A stretch of 64,000 nucleotides of DNA from Streptomyces roseoviridis. GTDB lineage: Bacteria > Actinomycetota > Actinomycetes > Streptomycetales > Streptomycetaceae. Location: assembly GCF_039535235.1 (NCBI RefSeq), contig NZ_BAAAWU010000001.1:6823001-6887000 (forward strand), read 5' to 3'. The notes under the pieces are model-generated. The model saw nothing but the letters and a program-made list of their open reading frames with translations, did not search any database and was not told the DNA's origin. This document shows positions 29,683-38,212 of the stretch, piece by piece (position 1 is the first letter of the stretch; each line of letters starts with the position of its first letter). A program made the position numbers and the translations under genes.

Positions 29683-31424
29683 CCGACACACTCGGCGTGT
29701 GGAAGATCGCGTCGATCGCCGACGCGGCCCGGGCCCGTGCCGCCGTCGACCATGCCGCCACCACCGGAGCAGCCCCGGCCCTCGAACGGGCCCGGCTGCT
29801 CGCCTCGCTGACGGAGCGGCTGCGCCGCTGTCTCGCCCACGGCGCCGCGTGGGAACTCCTCCTGGAGTTCCGTCCCGCCGCGACGGAGCCCGGCGGCCGG
29901 CTCGACGTCTCGCTGCGGCCGCTCGACCCGTCCGCCCCGCGGCCGGACGACACCCCGCTCGCCTGCCTCCTGACCCGGCCGCCCGCGCACACCGGCCGCC
30001 GCGCCGGGACCGCGCTGCCCGAAGCCCTCCTGCGGGCCGACGAGAACACCGCGGCCGTCCTCGGACTCCTTCAGGAGCAGGAGAAGCTGGTCGAGCTGCA
30101 CCGCGAGGAACTGCACCAGACCAACCAGGGAGTCCTGGCGCTGCACGCCGACCTGGAGGCCGCCGCCCTGGCGCAGAGGGAGCTGCTGCAGGCCGAGCAG
30201 AACGCGCGCGCCGAGGCCGAGCGGGCCCGGAGCCTGCTGACCTTCCTCGGGGACGCCAGCGCCGCCATCACGGCCTCCCTCAGCCATGACGCCATCCTGC
30301 GCCGGCTCGCCGACCTGCTGGTGCCCGAGTACGCGACCCACCTCGACGTGTGGCTCTTCGAGGAGGAGAGCGACGGCGGGCAGGCCGGGGCCGTACGCGA
30401 ACACACCGCGGCCGCGGTGGTCGCCGCCCGCACCGGCCGCCCCCAGTACGCCTCCGACCGGCCGCGCGGCCTGCCCGGCATCGGCGACCTGCCGCCCTCC
30501 GCGCTGTCCCCGACCCGGCCCGTCCTGGCCATCCCGCTCCGGGCGCGCCGCCTCGTGGGCGTGCTCACGCTCACCGCCCCCGGCGCCGCCGGCTTCGACG
30601 CCGACACCTCGGTCATGCTGATCGAACTCGCCCGCCGCGTCGGCGTCGCGCTGGAGAACGCCCGCCGCTACGAGCAGTACCGCGACACCGCCGAGACCCT
30701 CCAGCGCGCCCAGCTCACCGACCTGCCCGCCACACCGGGCATGCGCCTGGCGGCCCGCTACCTCCCCGCCAGCCAGGGCATGAACATCGGCGGCGACTGG
30801 TACGACGCCTTCCGTCAGCCCGACGGGAGCCTGCTCGCCGTCATAGGGGACGTCACCGGCCACGGGCTGCACGCCGCCGTCGTCATGGGCCAACTCCGCA
30901 CGGCGCTGCGGGCCTACGCGGTCGAGGACCACAGCCCCGCCGACATCCTCACCAAACTGCACCGGATGCTGCGGCATCTGGAACCCGAGCTGTACGCCAC
31001 CGCGATCGTCGCCCGTTTCCGGCCGGGCGAAGAACGGGTGGTGTGGGCGTCGGCCGGTCATCCCCCCGCCGTCGTCCGCGGCGCCGACGGCACCGTACGG
31101 ACCCTGGACGCCAAACCGGGGGTGATGCTGGGCATCCCCGTGCCCTGCACGTACACCGATCACGTCGACGAGCTGACCCCCGGCTCGACGCTCGTGCTGT
31201 ACACCGACGGTCTCGTGGAACGGCGGGCCCAGGGCATCGACCCCGGCATCGAGCGACTGGTCCAGGCCGCGGGCACCCTCGGCACGCCCGAACTGGAGCA
31301 GGATCCGGACGCCGCCGCCGACGCCCTGCTCAAGCCCCTCCTGTACGACTCCGAGCACGACGACGACGTCTGTCTGCTGCTGTGCCACGTCATGACGGGC
31401 GGCGAGCACGACGCGGAGGGCTGA
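29679..31424 (+). CDS. RsbU-like GAF-PP2C phosphatase
   Basis: 581 residues from ATG at 29679 (ATGA overlap with the gene before). Residues 1-125 are an N-terminal domain of unknown fold. Then comes a coiled coil (~130-185, QEQEKLVELHREELHQTNQG), a GAF domain (~195-330) and a complete PP2C domain: LPASQGMNIGGDWYDAFRQ, VIGDVTGHGLHAAVVMGQLR, LYTDGLVERRAQ and HDDDVCLLLCHV. The coiled coil placed ahead of GAF may be where RsbT docks. The probable output is dephosphorylation of an RsbV-like STAS protein such as that at 23938. Last gene of the rsb operon. Confidence 0.9.
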   Translation: MTDTLGVWKIASIADAARARAAVDHAATTGAAPALERARLLASLTERLRRCLAHGAAWELLLEFRPAATEPGGRLDVSLRPLDPSAPRPDDTPLACLLTRPPAHTGRRAGTALPEALLRADENTAAVLGLLQEQEKLVELHREELHQTNQGVLALHADLEAAALAQRELLQAEQNARAEAERARSLLTFLGDASAAITASLSHDAILRRLADLLVPEYATHLDVWLFEEESDGGQAGAVREHTAAAVVAARTGRPQYASDRPRGLPGIGDLPPSALSPTRPVLAIPLRARRLVGVLTLTAPGAAGFDADTSVMLIELARRVGVALENARRYEQYRDTAETLQRAQLTDLPATPGMRLAARYLPASQGMNIGGDWYDAFRQPDGSLLAVIGDVTGHGLHAAVVMGQLRTALRAYAVEDHSPADILTKLHRMLRHLEPELYATAIVARFRPGEERVVWASAGHPPAVVRGADGTVRTLDAKPGVMLGIPVPCTYTDHVDELTPGSTLVLYTDGLVERRAQGIDPGIERLVQAAGTLGTPELEQDPDAAADALLKPLLYDSEHDDDVCLLLCHVMTGGEHDAEG

Positions 31425-31468
31425 GCGGACCGGTCCGGGCGGGAGCCCGCGAGCGCCGGGCCCCGCTC

Positions 31469-31981
31469 TCAGCGCTCCGGGGCCTTCGAGCCCGCCGCCC
31501 GCGGGTCCTGGGCCGCGAGCAGGCCCCGCATCCCGGTGAGCAGCGCCTCCCGCTCCGTCGGCCCCATGGCGGCCAGCACGGTGCTCAGAGCCTGCGAGCG
31601 GCGGGCCGCCACCTCACCGAGGACCTGCCGGCCCTGCCCGGTGAGGTTCAGCTGCACCTCCCGCCGCTTGTGCGGGTGCAGCACCCGCTCCAGCAGACCG
31701 GCCGCCTCCAGACGGTCGCACAGCCGGCTGGCGGTCGGCAGCCCTATCTCCATGCCTTCGGCCAGAGCGGTCAGATTGAGCCCCGGCTCCGACTCGAGGA
31801 GCCGGAGCGCCCGCAGCTGATGCGGCGACAAGCGCAGGTTCGCCCCGTGGGCGGCTGTGGTCCAGAGGTTCGTGAGACCGTCCACGGCATCGGCGATCTC
31901 CCGCGCGAGGGCCAGGGTCTCGACGCCCGTCTCCCTCGCCGGGTCGTCGTCCCCCGAGCCACTGAGCCGAGTCACGAACAC
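31469..31981 (-). CDS. MarR-family regulator, copy 4
   Basis: 170 residues from GTG at 31981 (GTG 31975 also possible; GGAAAG upstream suits the second). Paralogue of the 13510 protein: ALAREIADAVDGLTNLW, SPHQLRALRLLESEPGLNLT, LPTASRLCDRLEAAGLLERV, LHPHKRREVQLNLTGQGRQV. It is convergent with the rsb operon and closes the island. Its promoter region carries a direct repeat GGTACCG (around 32014 and 32034) rather than the TTGYC-N4-GRCAA palindrome. Confidence 0.87.
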   Translation of the reverse strand: MFVTRLSGSGDDDPARETGVETLALAREIADAVDGLTNLWTTAAHGANLRLSPHQLRALRLLESEPGLNLTALAEGMEIGLPTASRLCDRLEAAGLLERVLHPHKRREVQLNLTGQGRQVLGEVAARRSQALSTVLAAMGPTEREALLTGMRGLLAAQDPRAAGSKAPER

Positions 31982-32130
31982 ATCGCTTTCCGTAATGGCC
32001 TGCTCATATCGGTACCACCCTTATTCAAGCGCGGTACCCGAAGAGCCGCCGAGCAAGCACCACCGGCCGGGCCATGGTAGGGCCCGGAGCGGGGAAGAAA
32101 CCCCTTCCTCGTCGAAGACGGCGGCCGTGC

Positions 32131-32173
32131 GGAGGCGGCGAGGGGCGGCCTTCGGGCTCCCCTCGCCGCCTCC
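32131..32173 (-). terminator. terminator of the tsaC transcript
   Basis: GGAGGCGGCGAGGGG (32131-32145) pairs perfectly with CCCCTCGCCGCCTCC (32159-32173) across a 13-base loop, two bases beyond the 32175 stop. Confidence 0.75.
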
Positions 32174-32174
32174 G

Positions 32175-32819
32175 TCACCGCACGACCAGCTCGGGGACGA
32201 CCGTCCGCAGCCGCTCCGCCGACAGCACGCCGTCACGGACGAGGACCGGCACCTCGCCGCTGAGGTCCACGATCGAGGACGAGACCGGGCCGGCCGCGGG
32301 ACCGCCGTCGAGGTAGACGGCGACCGACTCGCCCAGCATGGCCTCGGCCGCGTCGCAGTCCTGCGGCGAGGGACGGTCGGTCAGGTTGGCGCTGGAGACG
32401 GCCAGCGGTCCCGTCGCGGCGAGCAGGTCGAGCGTGAGCGGGTGGTCGGGCATGCGGATCGCGACCGTGCCGGCGGTCTCACCCAGGTCCCAGGCCAGCG
32501 AGGCCCGGTGCCTGACCACCAGGGTCAGCCCGCCCGGCCAGAAGGCGTCGATCAACGCCCGGGCGGCGTCGGGGAGTTCCTCGGTCAGGCCGTCCAGGGC
32601 TTCGGGAGCGTCCACCAATACCGGAGACGGCTTCTGCCGGCCCCGGCCCTTCGCCGCGAGAAGCCCGGCCACCGCCGCCGGGTCGAAGGCGTCCGCACCG
32701 ACCCCGTAGACGGTGTCGGTCGGCACGACCACGAGCCGGCCCTGCCGTACGGCGGCGGCCGCCTCCTTCAGACCCTCCGCACGGGCGGACGGGTCGGAGC
32801 AGTCGAAGCGGAGTGTCAC
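32175..32819 (-). CDS. L-threonylcarbamoyladenylate synthase (TsaC/YrdC/Sua5 family)
   Basis: 214 residues from GTG at 32819 (GTGA overlap with the carbonic anhydrase gene). YrdC fold: GRLVVVPTDTVYGVGADAFD, KGRGRQKPSPVLVDAPEALD, FWPGGLTLVVRH, TVAIRMPDHPLTLDLL, GPLAVSSANLTDRPSPQDCD and SSSIVDLSGEVPVLVRDG. The family makes threonylcarbamoyl-AMP from threonine, bicarbonate and ATP for t6A modification of ANN-decoding tRNAs. It may be a second paralogue, since the usual actinobacterial copy lies near prfA/atp genes. Coupling to carbonic anhydrase is apt because bicarbonate is a substrate. Confidence 0.88.
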   Translation of the reverse strand: MTLRFDCSDPSARAEGLKEAAAAVRQGRLVVVPTDTVYGVGADAFDPAAVAGLLAAKGRGRQKPSPVLVDAPEALDGLTEELPDAARALIDAFWPGGLTLVVRHRASLAWDLGETAGTVAIRMPDHPLTLDLLAATGPLAVSSANLTDRPSPQDCDAAEAMLGESVAVYLDGGPAAGPVSSSIVDLSGEVPVLVRDGVLSAERLRTVVPELVVR

Positions 32820-33448
32820 GGTGCCGGGACTCCCTCCGGGACGTCGCCGCGGGTGGTGACGACGCGGGCGTTGCCTTCGGCGAGGGCGTAGCCGAGTCCG
32901 ACGACGGCGACCTCGCCTGCGTCGACCTGGCCGGACAGGAGGCGGGAGCGGTCGAGGAGGTGGTCGACGGTGTGGCGGATGTGCTCGTCGATGATGTCGG
33001 TGTCGGCGGTCAGGCCGGCGGTGCGGGCGGCCAGGATGCTGGGGGTGACGCGTTCGACGATGTCGCGGACGAAGCCGCTCGCGGCGGAGCCGTCCTCGAC
33101 GGCCGCGCGGGCCGCGGCGACCGCGCCGCAGGAGTCGTGGCCGAGGACGACGACCAGGCGGGCGCCGAGGACGCTGGTCGCGTACTCGACACTGCCGAGG
33201 ACTTCCGGCCCGACGACGTGCCCGGCGGTGCGGACCACGAACAGGTCCCCGAGTCCCTGGTCGAAGATGATCTCGGCCGCCAGACGCGAGTCGGAGCAGC
33301 CGACGATCACGGCGAACGGCGCCTGCCCCGGAGCCAGCTCCGTACGACGGGCAGCGTCCTGGTTGGGGTGCTCCGGCGTGCCCGACACGAAACGCCGGTT
33401 GCCGGAAAGAAGGGCGTCCATGGCGACGGAAGGAGAGGTTCTAGGCAT
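32816..33448 (-). CDS. beta-class carbonic anhydrase
   Basis: 210 residues from ATG at 33448. Zinc and active-site motifs: FAVIVGCSDSRLAAEIIFDQ (Cys ligand and Asp-Arg dyad), VVRTAGHVV and VVVLGHDSCGAVAAA (His and Cys ligands). It interconverts CO2 and bicarbonate in the cytoplasm; there is no signal peptide. It is coupled to the TsaC-type gene by a 4-base overlap, which suggests local bicarbonate supply (inference). Confidence 0.93.
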   Translation of the reverse strand: MPRTSPSVAMDALLSGNRRFVSGTPEHPNQDAARRTELAPGQAPFAVIVGCSDSRLAAEIIFDQGLGDLFVVRTAGHVVGPEVLGSVEYATSVLGARLVVVLGHDSCGAVAAARAAVEDGSAASGFVRDIVERVTPSILAARTAGLTADTDIIDEHIRHTVDHLLDRSRLLSGQVDAGEVAVVGLGYALAEGNARVVTTRGDVPEGVPAP

Positions 33449-33520
33449 GCGATCACCCTATGCCTTGGCGCCCCGCTCCCACCGTCCGGCCTGCCGGTCC
33501 GGCCCCTCCGCGACTCTAGA

Positions 33521-33535
33521 TGAACATGAATATCG
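33521..33535. promoter_or_regulatory. putative Zur box
   Basis: TGAACATGAATATCG matches 11 of 15 positions of the actinobacterial Zur box TGAAAATGATTTTCA. It lies 97 bases before the permease pair, a gene type known to be Zur-controlled in other bacteria, and is a striking A/T-rich island in this sequence. Confidence 0.5.
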
Positions 33536-33631
33536 TCAGCTACTGTGTGCCCCGCTCGTGCCGGGTGACCTCCGGGACGGGCCTTTCGGCGTTCCGCCGT
33601 ACCGGGCGGACCAGGAGCGAGGGGGCACGGC

Positions 33632-34690
33632 GTGGACGAGGGCGCGACGAGGACGGCGACCGCACCGCCGGATCCGGCACCACCCCTGACGGGCCCGCCC
33701 GACGGGCGGACCCGTCAGGGCCCCGGGCGCCGGGCCGGCGCGGGCGTCCTCGGGTCCGTGGCCGTCGGGGCCGCGGTGGTCGCGGTGCCGGCCGTGCCGT
33801 GGATCGAGCGGCTGTCCGGGCTCGCGGCGCTCGGCGCGTGGCGGACGCTGCTCGTCGCCATCGTGGTCCAGGGCGTGCCCTTCCTCCTCCTCGGCACCGT
33901 CGTCTCGGCGGCCATCGGCGCCTTCGTGCCCGCACGGGCCTTCTCCAGGGTCCTGCCCCGCAACCCCGTGCTCGCGGTCCCCGTGGCCGGTGCGGCCGGC
34001 GTGGTGCTCCCGGGCTGCGAATGCGCCTCCGTACCGGTCGCGGGAAGTCTGATGCGGCGGGGCGTGGCCCCCGCGGCGGCGCTCACGTTCCTGCTCGCCG
34101 CACCCGCCGTCAACCCGGTGGTGCTGGTGTCCACGGCCATCGCGTTCCCCGGCAGCCCGGAGATGGTGGCCGCGCGGTTCGCGGCCTCCCTCGTCACCTC
34201 GGTCGTCATGGGCTGGCTGTGGATCCGATGGGGACGCGAGGAGTGGCTGCGGCTGCCCACGGGCCGTGCCGGGCACGCTCCGGGAGCGAGCCGGTTCGCC
34301 GCCTTCCGGCACGGACTGCAGCACGACTTCCTGCACGCGGGCGGGTTCCTGGTGGTCGGCGCCATGGCCGCGGCGACCTTCAACGTCCTCGTACCGCCGT
34401 CCGTCCTCGACGTCTTCGCGGACTCGCCGTGGCTCGGCGTCCTCGTGGCGGCGCTGCTCGCGGTGCTCCTGTCCGTGTGCTCGGAGGCCGACGCGTTCGT
34501 CGCGGCCTCCTTCACCGGTTTCTCGCCCACGGCCCGCCTCGCCTTCATGGTGGTCGGGCCGATGGTCGACATGAAGCTGATCGCCCTGCAGTCGGGGGCC
34601 TTCGGGCGGGCGTTCGCGGTGCGTTTCAGCGCCGCCACGTTCGTCGTGGCCGTCCTGTGCTGCGTCGTCGTCGGAGGCGTACTGCTGTGA
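33632..34690 (+). CDS. YcgR-type permease (DUF318/ArsP_1 family)
   Basis: 352 residues from GTG at 33632. After a Pro/Arg-rich cytosolic start come about eight membrane helices, with the family signature AAGVVLPGCECASVPVAGSL and a second half-repeat around LLSVCSEADAFVAASFTGFS. This is the predicted permease that pairs with a TIGR03943 (YcgQ-like) subunit, here the next gene with a GTGA overlap. In Bacillus the pair is zinc-starvation-regulated. The cysteines in GCEC may touch metal. Transport substrate is unproven; zinc is the usual guess. Confidence 0.82.
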   Translation: MDEGATRTATAPPDPAPPLTGPPDGRTRQGPGRRAGAGVLGSVAVGAAVVAVPAVPWIERLSGLAALGAWRTLLVAIVVQGVPFLLLGTVVSAAIGAFVPARAFSRVLPRNPVLAVPVAGAAGVVLPGCECASVPVAGSLMRRGVAPAAALTFLLAAPAVNPVVLVSTAIAFPGSPEMVAARFAASLVTSVVMGWLWIRWGREEWLRLPTGRAGHAPGASRFAAFRHGLQHDFLHAGGFLVVGAMAAATFNVLVPPSVLDVFADSPWLGVLVAALLAVLLSVCSEADAFVAASFTGFSPTARLAFMVVGPMVDMKLIALQSGAFGRAFAVRFSAATFVVAVLCCVVVGGVLL

Positions 34691-35553
34691 CCGCCAAGCC
34701 CCCCACGCGCCCGCGGCGCCGCCGCCCGCTCGGCGAACTCGGCCTGCCGCTCCTGCTGGTGCTGACCGGCGCGAGCCTGTTGCGCGCCACCGTGCGCAGC
34801 GATGTCCACCTCCGGTACGTGAAGGAAGGGCTGTGGCCCTACCTCGTCGCCTCCGGGGTCCTGCTGGTCCTCCTCGGCCTCACGGGGCTCGCCGCCGAGG
34901 TGACGCGCCGGATGCGCCGGCCGGTGCTGCGGCGAGACGCCTCCGGACACGCGTACTGGCACCATCCGGGCGACGACCACGCCGGAGCGCACCACGGACA
35001 CGGCGACGGTGACGGTCACGGGCCGGGGGACGGACACGGGCACGGGCACGGCGGTGCCACCCGGGTGGCCTGGCTCCTCGCCGTACCGGCCCTCACCCTG
35101 CTGTTCGTCGCCCCGCCCGCGCTCGGCTCGTACACCGCCCAACGGGAAGGGGCGGCGGCCCGCGTCGAGCGGACCGCCTACGAGGAACTGGCGGACGCGC
35201 CGACCACTCCGATGGCGTTGGAAGAGTTCATCGGGCGTTCCCTCTACGACTCGATGAGCCTGCGGGGTCGCAAGGTCCGCCTCCTCGGATTCGTCACCGC
35301 GGGCACGTCACCGGACACCTGGTTCCTCAACCGCCTGAAGGTCGGATGCTGTGCGGGCGACGCGCGGACGCTGCGCGTCCAGGTGCGGGGCGTGAAGGCA
35401 CCCGCCGACGACACCTGGGTCGAGGTCACGGGGGTCTGGCGGCCCGGGGAGAGCACCGCGGACGACCCCGTCCCGACCCTGGAGGCCGGCGTCGTCGAGA
35501 CCGTCCCCGAGCCCCGCAACCCCTACCAGGACGCGCCGCCGGCGGCCGGGTGA
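34687..35553 (+). CDS. TIGR03943 (YcgQ-like) putative permease subunit
   Basis: 288 residues from GTG at 34687. Two N-terminal membrane helices (LGLPLLLVLTGASLL, YLVASGVLLVLLGLTGLA), then a His/Asp/Gly-rich loop of ~35 residues (DDHAGAHHGHGDGDGHGPGD and on), one more helix (WLLAVPALTLLFVAPPAL), and a soluble domain with LVGCCAGDAR-like chemistry (NRLKVGCCAGDARTLRVQV). The His-rich loop looks built to bind zinc or a similar metal. It works with the permease gene it overlaps. Confidence 0.85.
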   Translation: MTAKPPTRPRRRRPLGELGLPLLLVLTGASLLRATVRSDVHLRYVKEGLWPYLVASGVLLVLLGLTGLAAEVTRRMRRPVLRRDASGHAYWHHPGDDHAGAHHGHGDGDGHGPGDGHGHGHGGATRVAWLLAVPALTLLFVAPPALGSYTAQREGAAARVERTAYEELADAPTTPMALEEFIGRSLYDSMSLRGRKVRLLGFVTAGTSPDTWFLNRLKVGCCAGDARTLRVQVRGVKAPADDTWVEVTGVWRPGESTADDPVPTLEAGVVETVPEPRNPYQDAPPAAG

Positions 35554-35647
35554 GCGCGGCGGCCGGCCGAGGCCCGTCAGGAGGGGGCGGACGCCGCGAT
35601 GGTCCGGGCCCGCGAGGACGCCGCGACCACGGACGACGCCCGGGTCG

Positions 35648-35735
35648 TTGCCCGGGCGTCGCTCGGGTGGCACGCGGACGGTCGTTCGGGTGGCCGCTCA
35701 GTGGTCTCGCGGTGGTCGCTCAGGTGGTCGCCCCG
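35648..35735. repeat. short direct repeats GTCGCTCNGGTGG
   Basis: GTCGCTCGGGTGG, GTCGTTCGGGTGG and GTCGCTCAGGTGG occur in ~80 bases between convergent genes, with a partial CCGCTCAGTGG between them. No coding sense is evident; it may be part of the transcription end region. Confidence 0.4.
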
Positions 35736-35755
35736 GTGTCCGCGGCGACGGACCC

Positions 35756-37423
35756 TCAGGCCGGCGTCAGCCCGACGTGCAGCACGCAGATGTCGTCGCG
35801 GCGGACGTCCGGCGAGACGAGGGTCCCCAGGATGCCGTCCAGGACCCGGGCGTCGCCGGAGCACGCCTCCGCGGTGCGGGACAGGCGGGCGAGACCGTCG
35901 GTGATGTCCTCGCCGGGCTCTTCGACCAGGCCGTCCGTGTACAGCAGCAGCTGGTCGCCGGGCAGCAGCTGGACCGAGGCCGAGTCGTACCGCGGCGTGG
36001 GGACGGCGCCCAGGAGGACGCCGTGCGGAGCGGTGAGGAAGCGGGCCTCTCCATCACGGACGAGCAGCGGCGGGAGATGACCGGCCTGGACCCAGGTGAA
36101 CCGCGACGAGTCCGGTTCGTAACGGGCCATGACCATGGTGGCGGTGCTGAAGTTCCGCTCGGAACCGTGCAGCAGAAGCGTGTTGAGACGGGCGAGGATC
36201 TGCGGGAGCGGCGTGCCGGTGATCGCCATGCCCTTCGCGGTGAAGCGCAGCTGCGCCATCGTGGCCACCGCGTCGAGGCCGTGCCCCGCGACGTCACCGA
36301 CCACCAGCAGCGCGCTGCCGTCGGAGAGTTCGATGGCGCTGTACCAGTCCCCACCGACGTTGAGCCCCTCCTGCAGCGGCTGGTAGGCGACGTCGACGGT
36401 GAGACCGGCCAGGCTCAGGGACTGCTGGGGAAGCGGCAGCAGCGCGTGCTGGAGACGGGCGGCGAGGTCGCGCTCCGCCTCCAGCAGGCTGCGGTGCGCC
36501 ACCGCGGCCCGCTCGTGCTCCAGCAGCTGCTCCTGGGCCTGCTTGAGAGCCGTGAGGTCCTGGAAGAAGCCGTGCACCTCGACCGGGGTGCCGTGCAGGT
36601 CCACGTCGGCCTCGGCCACGATCCGGACGTGCCGCACCTGCCCCTGGGAACCGGTGACGCGGAAGGTGTGGTCGATCGGCGCCCCGTCGCCCAGCAGCAG
36701 CCGCACGCTCTCGCCCAGCGCCGGCAGGTCCTCGGCGACGACGTGGCCGGGCAGCTCCTCCAGGGCCATCGGGCCGAGGGCCGGATCCCGGTCGAAGACG
36801 GCGTACACCTCGTCGGACCAGGTGACGGCGTTCCGCACCAGGTCCCAGTCCGCCCACCCCATCCGCGCCAGGCGCTGCATGGCCCGGAGTCTTCGCTGGT
36901 CCCGCTCGGCGTCGTCCATGCTGACCCAGGAGACGATCAGTCCCGCGTGGCAGGACGCGGCCCGCACGGCGAGGCGCGACCGGCGCGAGACGCCCGCGAC
37001 GACCTCCTCGTAGTCGAAGGGCTCGCTCTCGTAGCGCAGCCCCGTGTCCAGCGCGGTCAGATACCCCTGCCACAGCTCGCTGCCGACCACGGAGGGATAC
37101 GTCTCGCGGACGCTGAGGCCCACCAGCTCCCGCCCCTTGCGGGCACCGACGTCGACCGCGTCGGGCGACGCCGCCGTGATCCGGAAGTCCGTCACCTCTC
37201 CGCGCGCCCCGTACACGGGCAGGAGGAAGGTGGCCGAACCCGGCAGCGCGTCCAGCACCTCCTGAACCGCGGGCATCGACACGGCGGGCAGGGCCGGGAC
37301 GCTTTTCTCCACCCGGTCGCGCCGCGGCAGGTACCGGGTGGAGGAGAAGGCGGAGGCACCCGTCTCCGTGTCGAAGCCGCCCCCACGTGTCTGGGGGACG
37401 GACGGCAGCTCGCGGTCGGTCAT
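35756..37423 (-). CDS. PAS-PP2C (SpoIIE-type) phosphatase
   Basis: 555 residues from ATG at 37423. Two PAS-like regions (~45-170, PGSATFLLPVYGARGEVTDF; ~185-310, RMGWADWDLVRNAVTWSDEV and EVHGFFQDLTALKQAQEQLL), a helical linker (LLEAERDLAARLQHALLPLP) and a PP2C domain with intact motifs: NVGGDWYSAIEL, VVGDVAGHGLDAVA, LYTDGLVEEPG, RRDDICVLHV. It lies outside the main island and without a neighbouring STAS gene, so its substrate is unknown. It is divergent from the GNAT gene. Confidence 0.9.
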   Translation of the reverse strand: MTDRELPSVPQTRGGGFDTETGASAFSSTRYLPRRDRVEKSVPALPAVSMPAVQEVLDALPGSATFLLPVYGARGEVTDFRITAASPDAVDVGARKGRELVGLSVRETYPSVVGSELWQGYLTALDTGLRYESEPFDYEEVVAGVSRRSRLAVRAASCHAGLIVSWVSMDDAERDQRRLRAMQRLARMGWADWDLVRNAVTWSDEVYAVFDRDPALGPMALEELPGHVVAEDLPALGESVRLLLGDGAPIDHTFRVTGSQGQVRHVRIVAEADVDLHGTPVEVHGFFQDLTALKQAQEQLLEHERAAVAHRSLLEAERDLAARLQHALLPLPQQSLSLAGLTVDVAYQPLQEGLNVGGDWYSAIELSDGSALLVVGDVAGHGLDAVATMAQLRFTAKGMAITGTPLPQILARLNTLLLHGSERNFSTATMVMARYEPDSSRFTWVQAGHLPPLLVRDGEARFLTAPHGVLLGAVPTPRYDSASVQLLPGDQLLLYTDGLVEEPGEDITDGLARLSRTAEACSGDARVLDGILGTLVSPDVRRDDICVLHVGLTPA

Positions 37424-37806
37424 AGGACGAGCATGACACGCCCGGCCACCCTCTCCACCAGCCCCTCGGAACCGCGAACTCCGCACCCTCGCGCCTCACC
37501 GGCCCCACGGGCATCGCGGCGCCCCCGCCCGGGGCGGTCCGCGGACCCCTCCCCCGGGCGCCGGGCGGGCCTCTCGCCGCGCCGTGGCCGGTCCGTCCAC
37601 GCGCAGCGGCCGGCCCGTCTCCGTGCGGGGGACCGCACGGCCCGGACCGGTTCCGCCCGTGGTGCGGCACGGGCTGGGTAGCATGGCGCCGACCTGGGCG
37701 GACCTCGTACCGGACGACCGCGCCCGACCCCGCTCCGCGCAGCCTCCGGTCCCGCCCCACGTCGACGGATCGCGACGAGCGCAGCACGATCGAAAGGCAG
37801 CACGCC
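37424..37806. other. divergent promoter region, very GC-rich
   Basis: 383 bases between the PP2C start and the GNAT gene. The frames through it are Arg/Ala/Pro shadows. CGAAAGGCAG (37791-37800) is the RBS of the GNAT gene. I see no convincing palindrome or RNA. Confidence 0.45.
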
Positions 37807-38148
37807 ATGACCGAGCAGACCACCCTCCCCGTCGTGCGCCGCGTCGACGACCGGCACCGCTACGAGATCCTCGTCGCCGGGGAGCGCGCCGGGCTCACCG
37901 CGTACCGGGACCGCGGGGAGCAGCGTGTGTTCTTCCACACCGAGGTCGACGACGCCTACGCCGGGCAGGGCCTCGCCTCGGTCCTCGTCCGGGAGGCGCT
38001 GACCGACGTCCGGGCCTCCGGGAAGCGCGTCGTGCCCGTCTGCCCCTACGTCGCCGCGTTCCTCAAGAAGCACGACGAGTTCGCCGACCTCACCGACCCG
38101 GTGACCCCCGAGGTGCTGCAGTGGCTGGACGGCGCACTGGGCCGCTGA
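37807..38148 (+). CDS. GNAT-type N-acetyltransferase (YidJ/Gtn10-like)
   Basis: 113 residues. RYEILVAGERAGLTAYRDRG, then VFFHTEVDDAYAGQGLASVL (acetyl-CoA loop with GQGLAS) and VREALTDVRASGKRVVPVCP followed by VAAFLKKHDEF. This is the short GNAT class that includes human GTLF3B/NATD1 and bacterial YjdJ. Substrate unknown. The C-terminal ~15 residues are extra. It is followed at once by a decayed glycosyltransferase gene on the other strand. Confidence 0.87.
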   Translation: MTEQTTLPVVRRVDDRHRYEILVAGERAGLTAYRDRGEQRVFFHTEVDDAYAGQGLASVLVREALTDVRASGKRVVPVCPYVAAFLKKHDEFADLTDPVTPEVLQWLDGALGR

Positions 38149-38212
38149 CGCTCACGGCCGGCGCCGCTCCGCCCGGCCTCGCGGACCGGGCCCTCCACCC
38201 GCTCCCGGCCCC

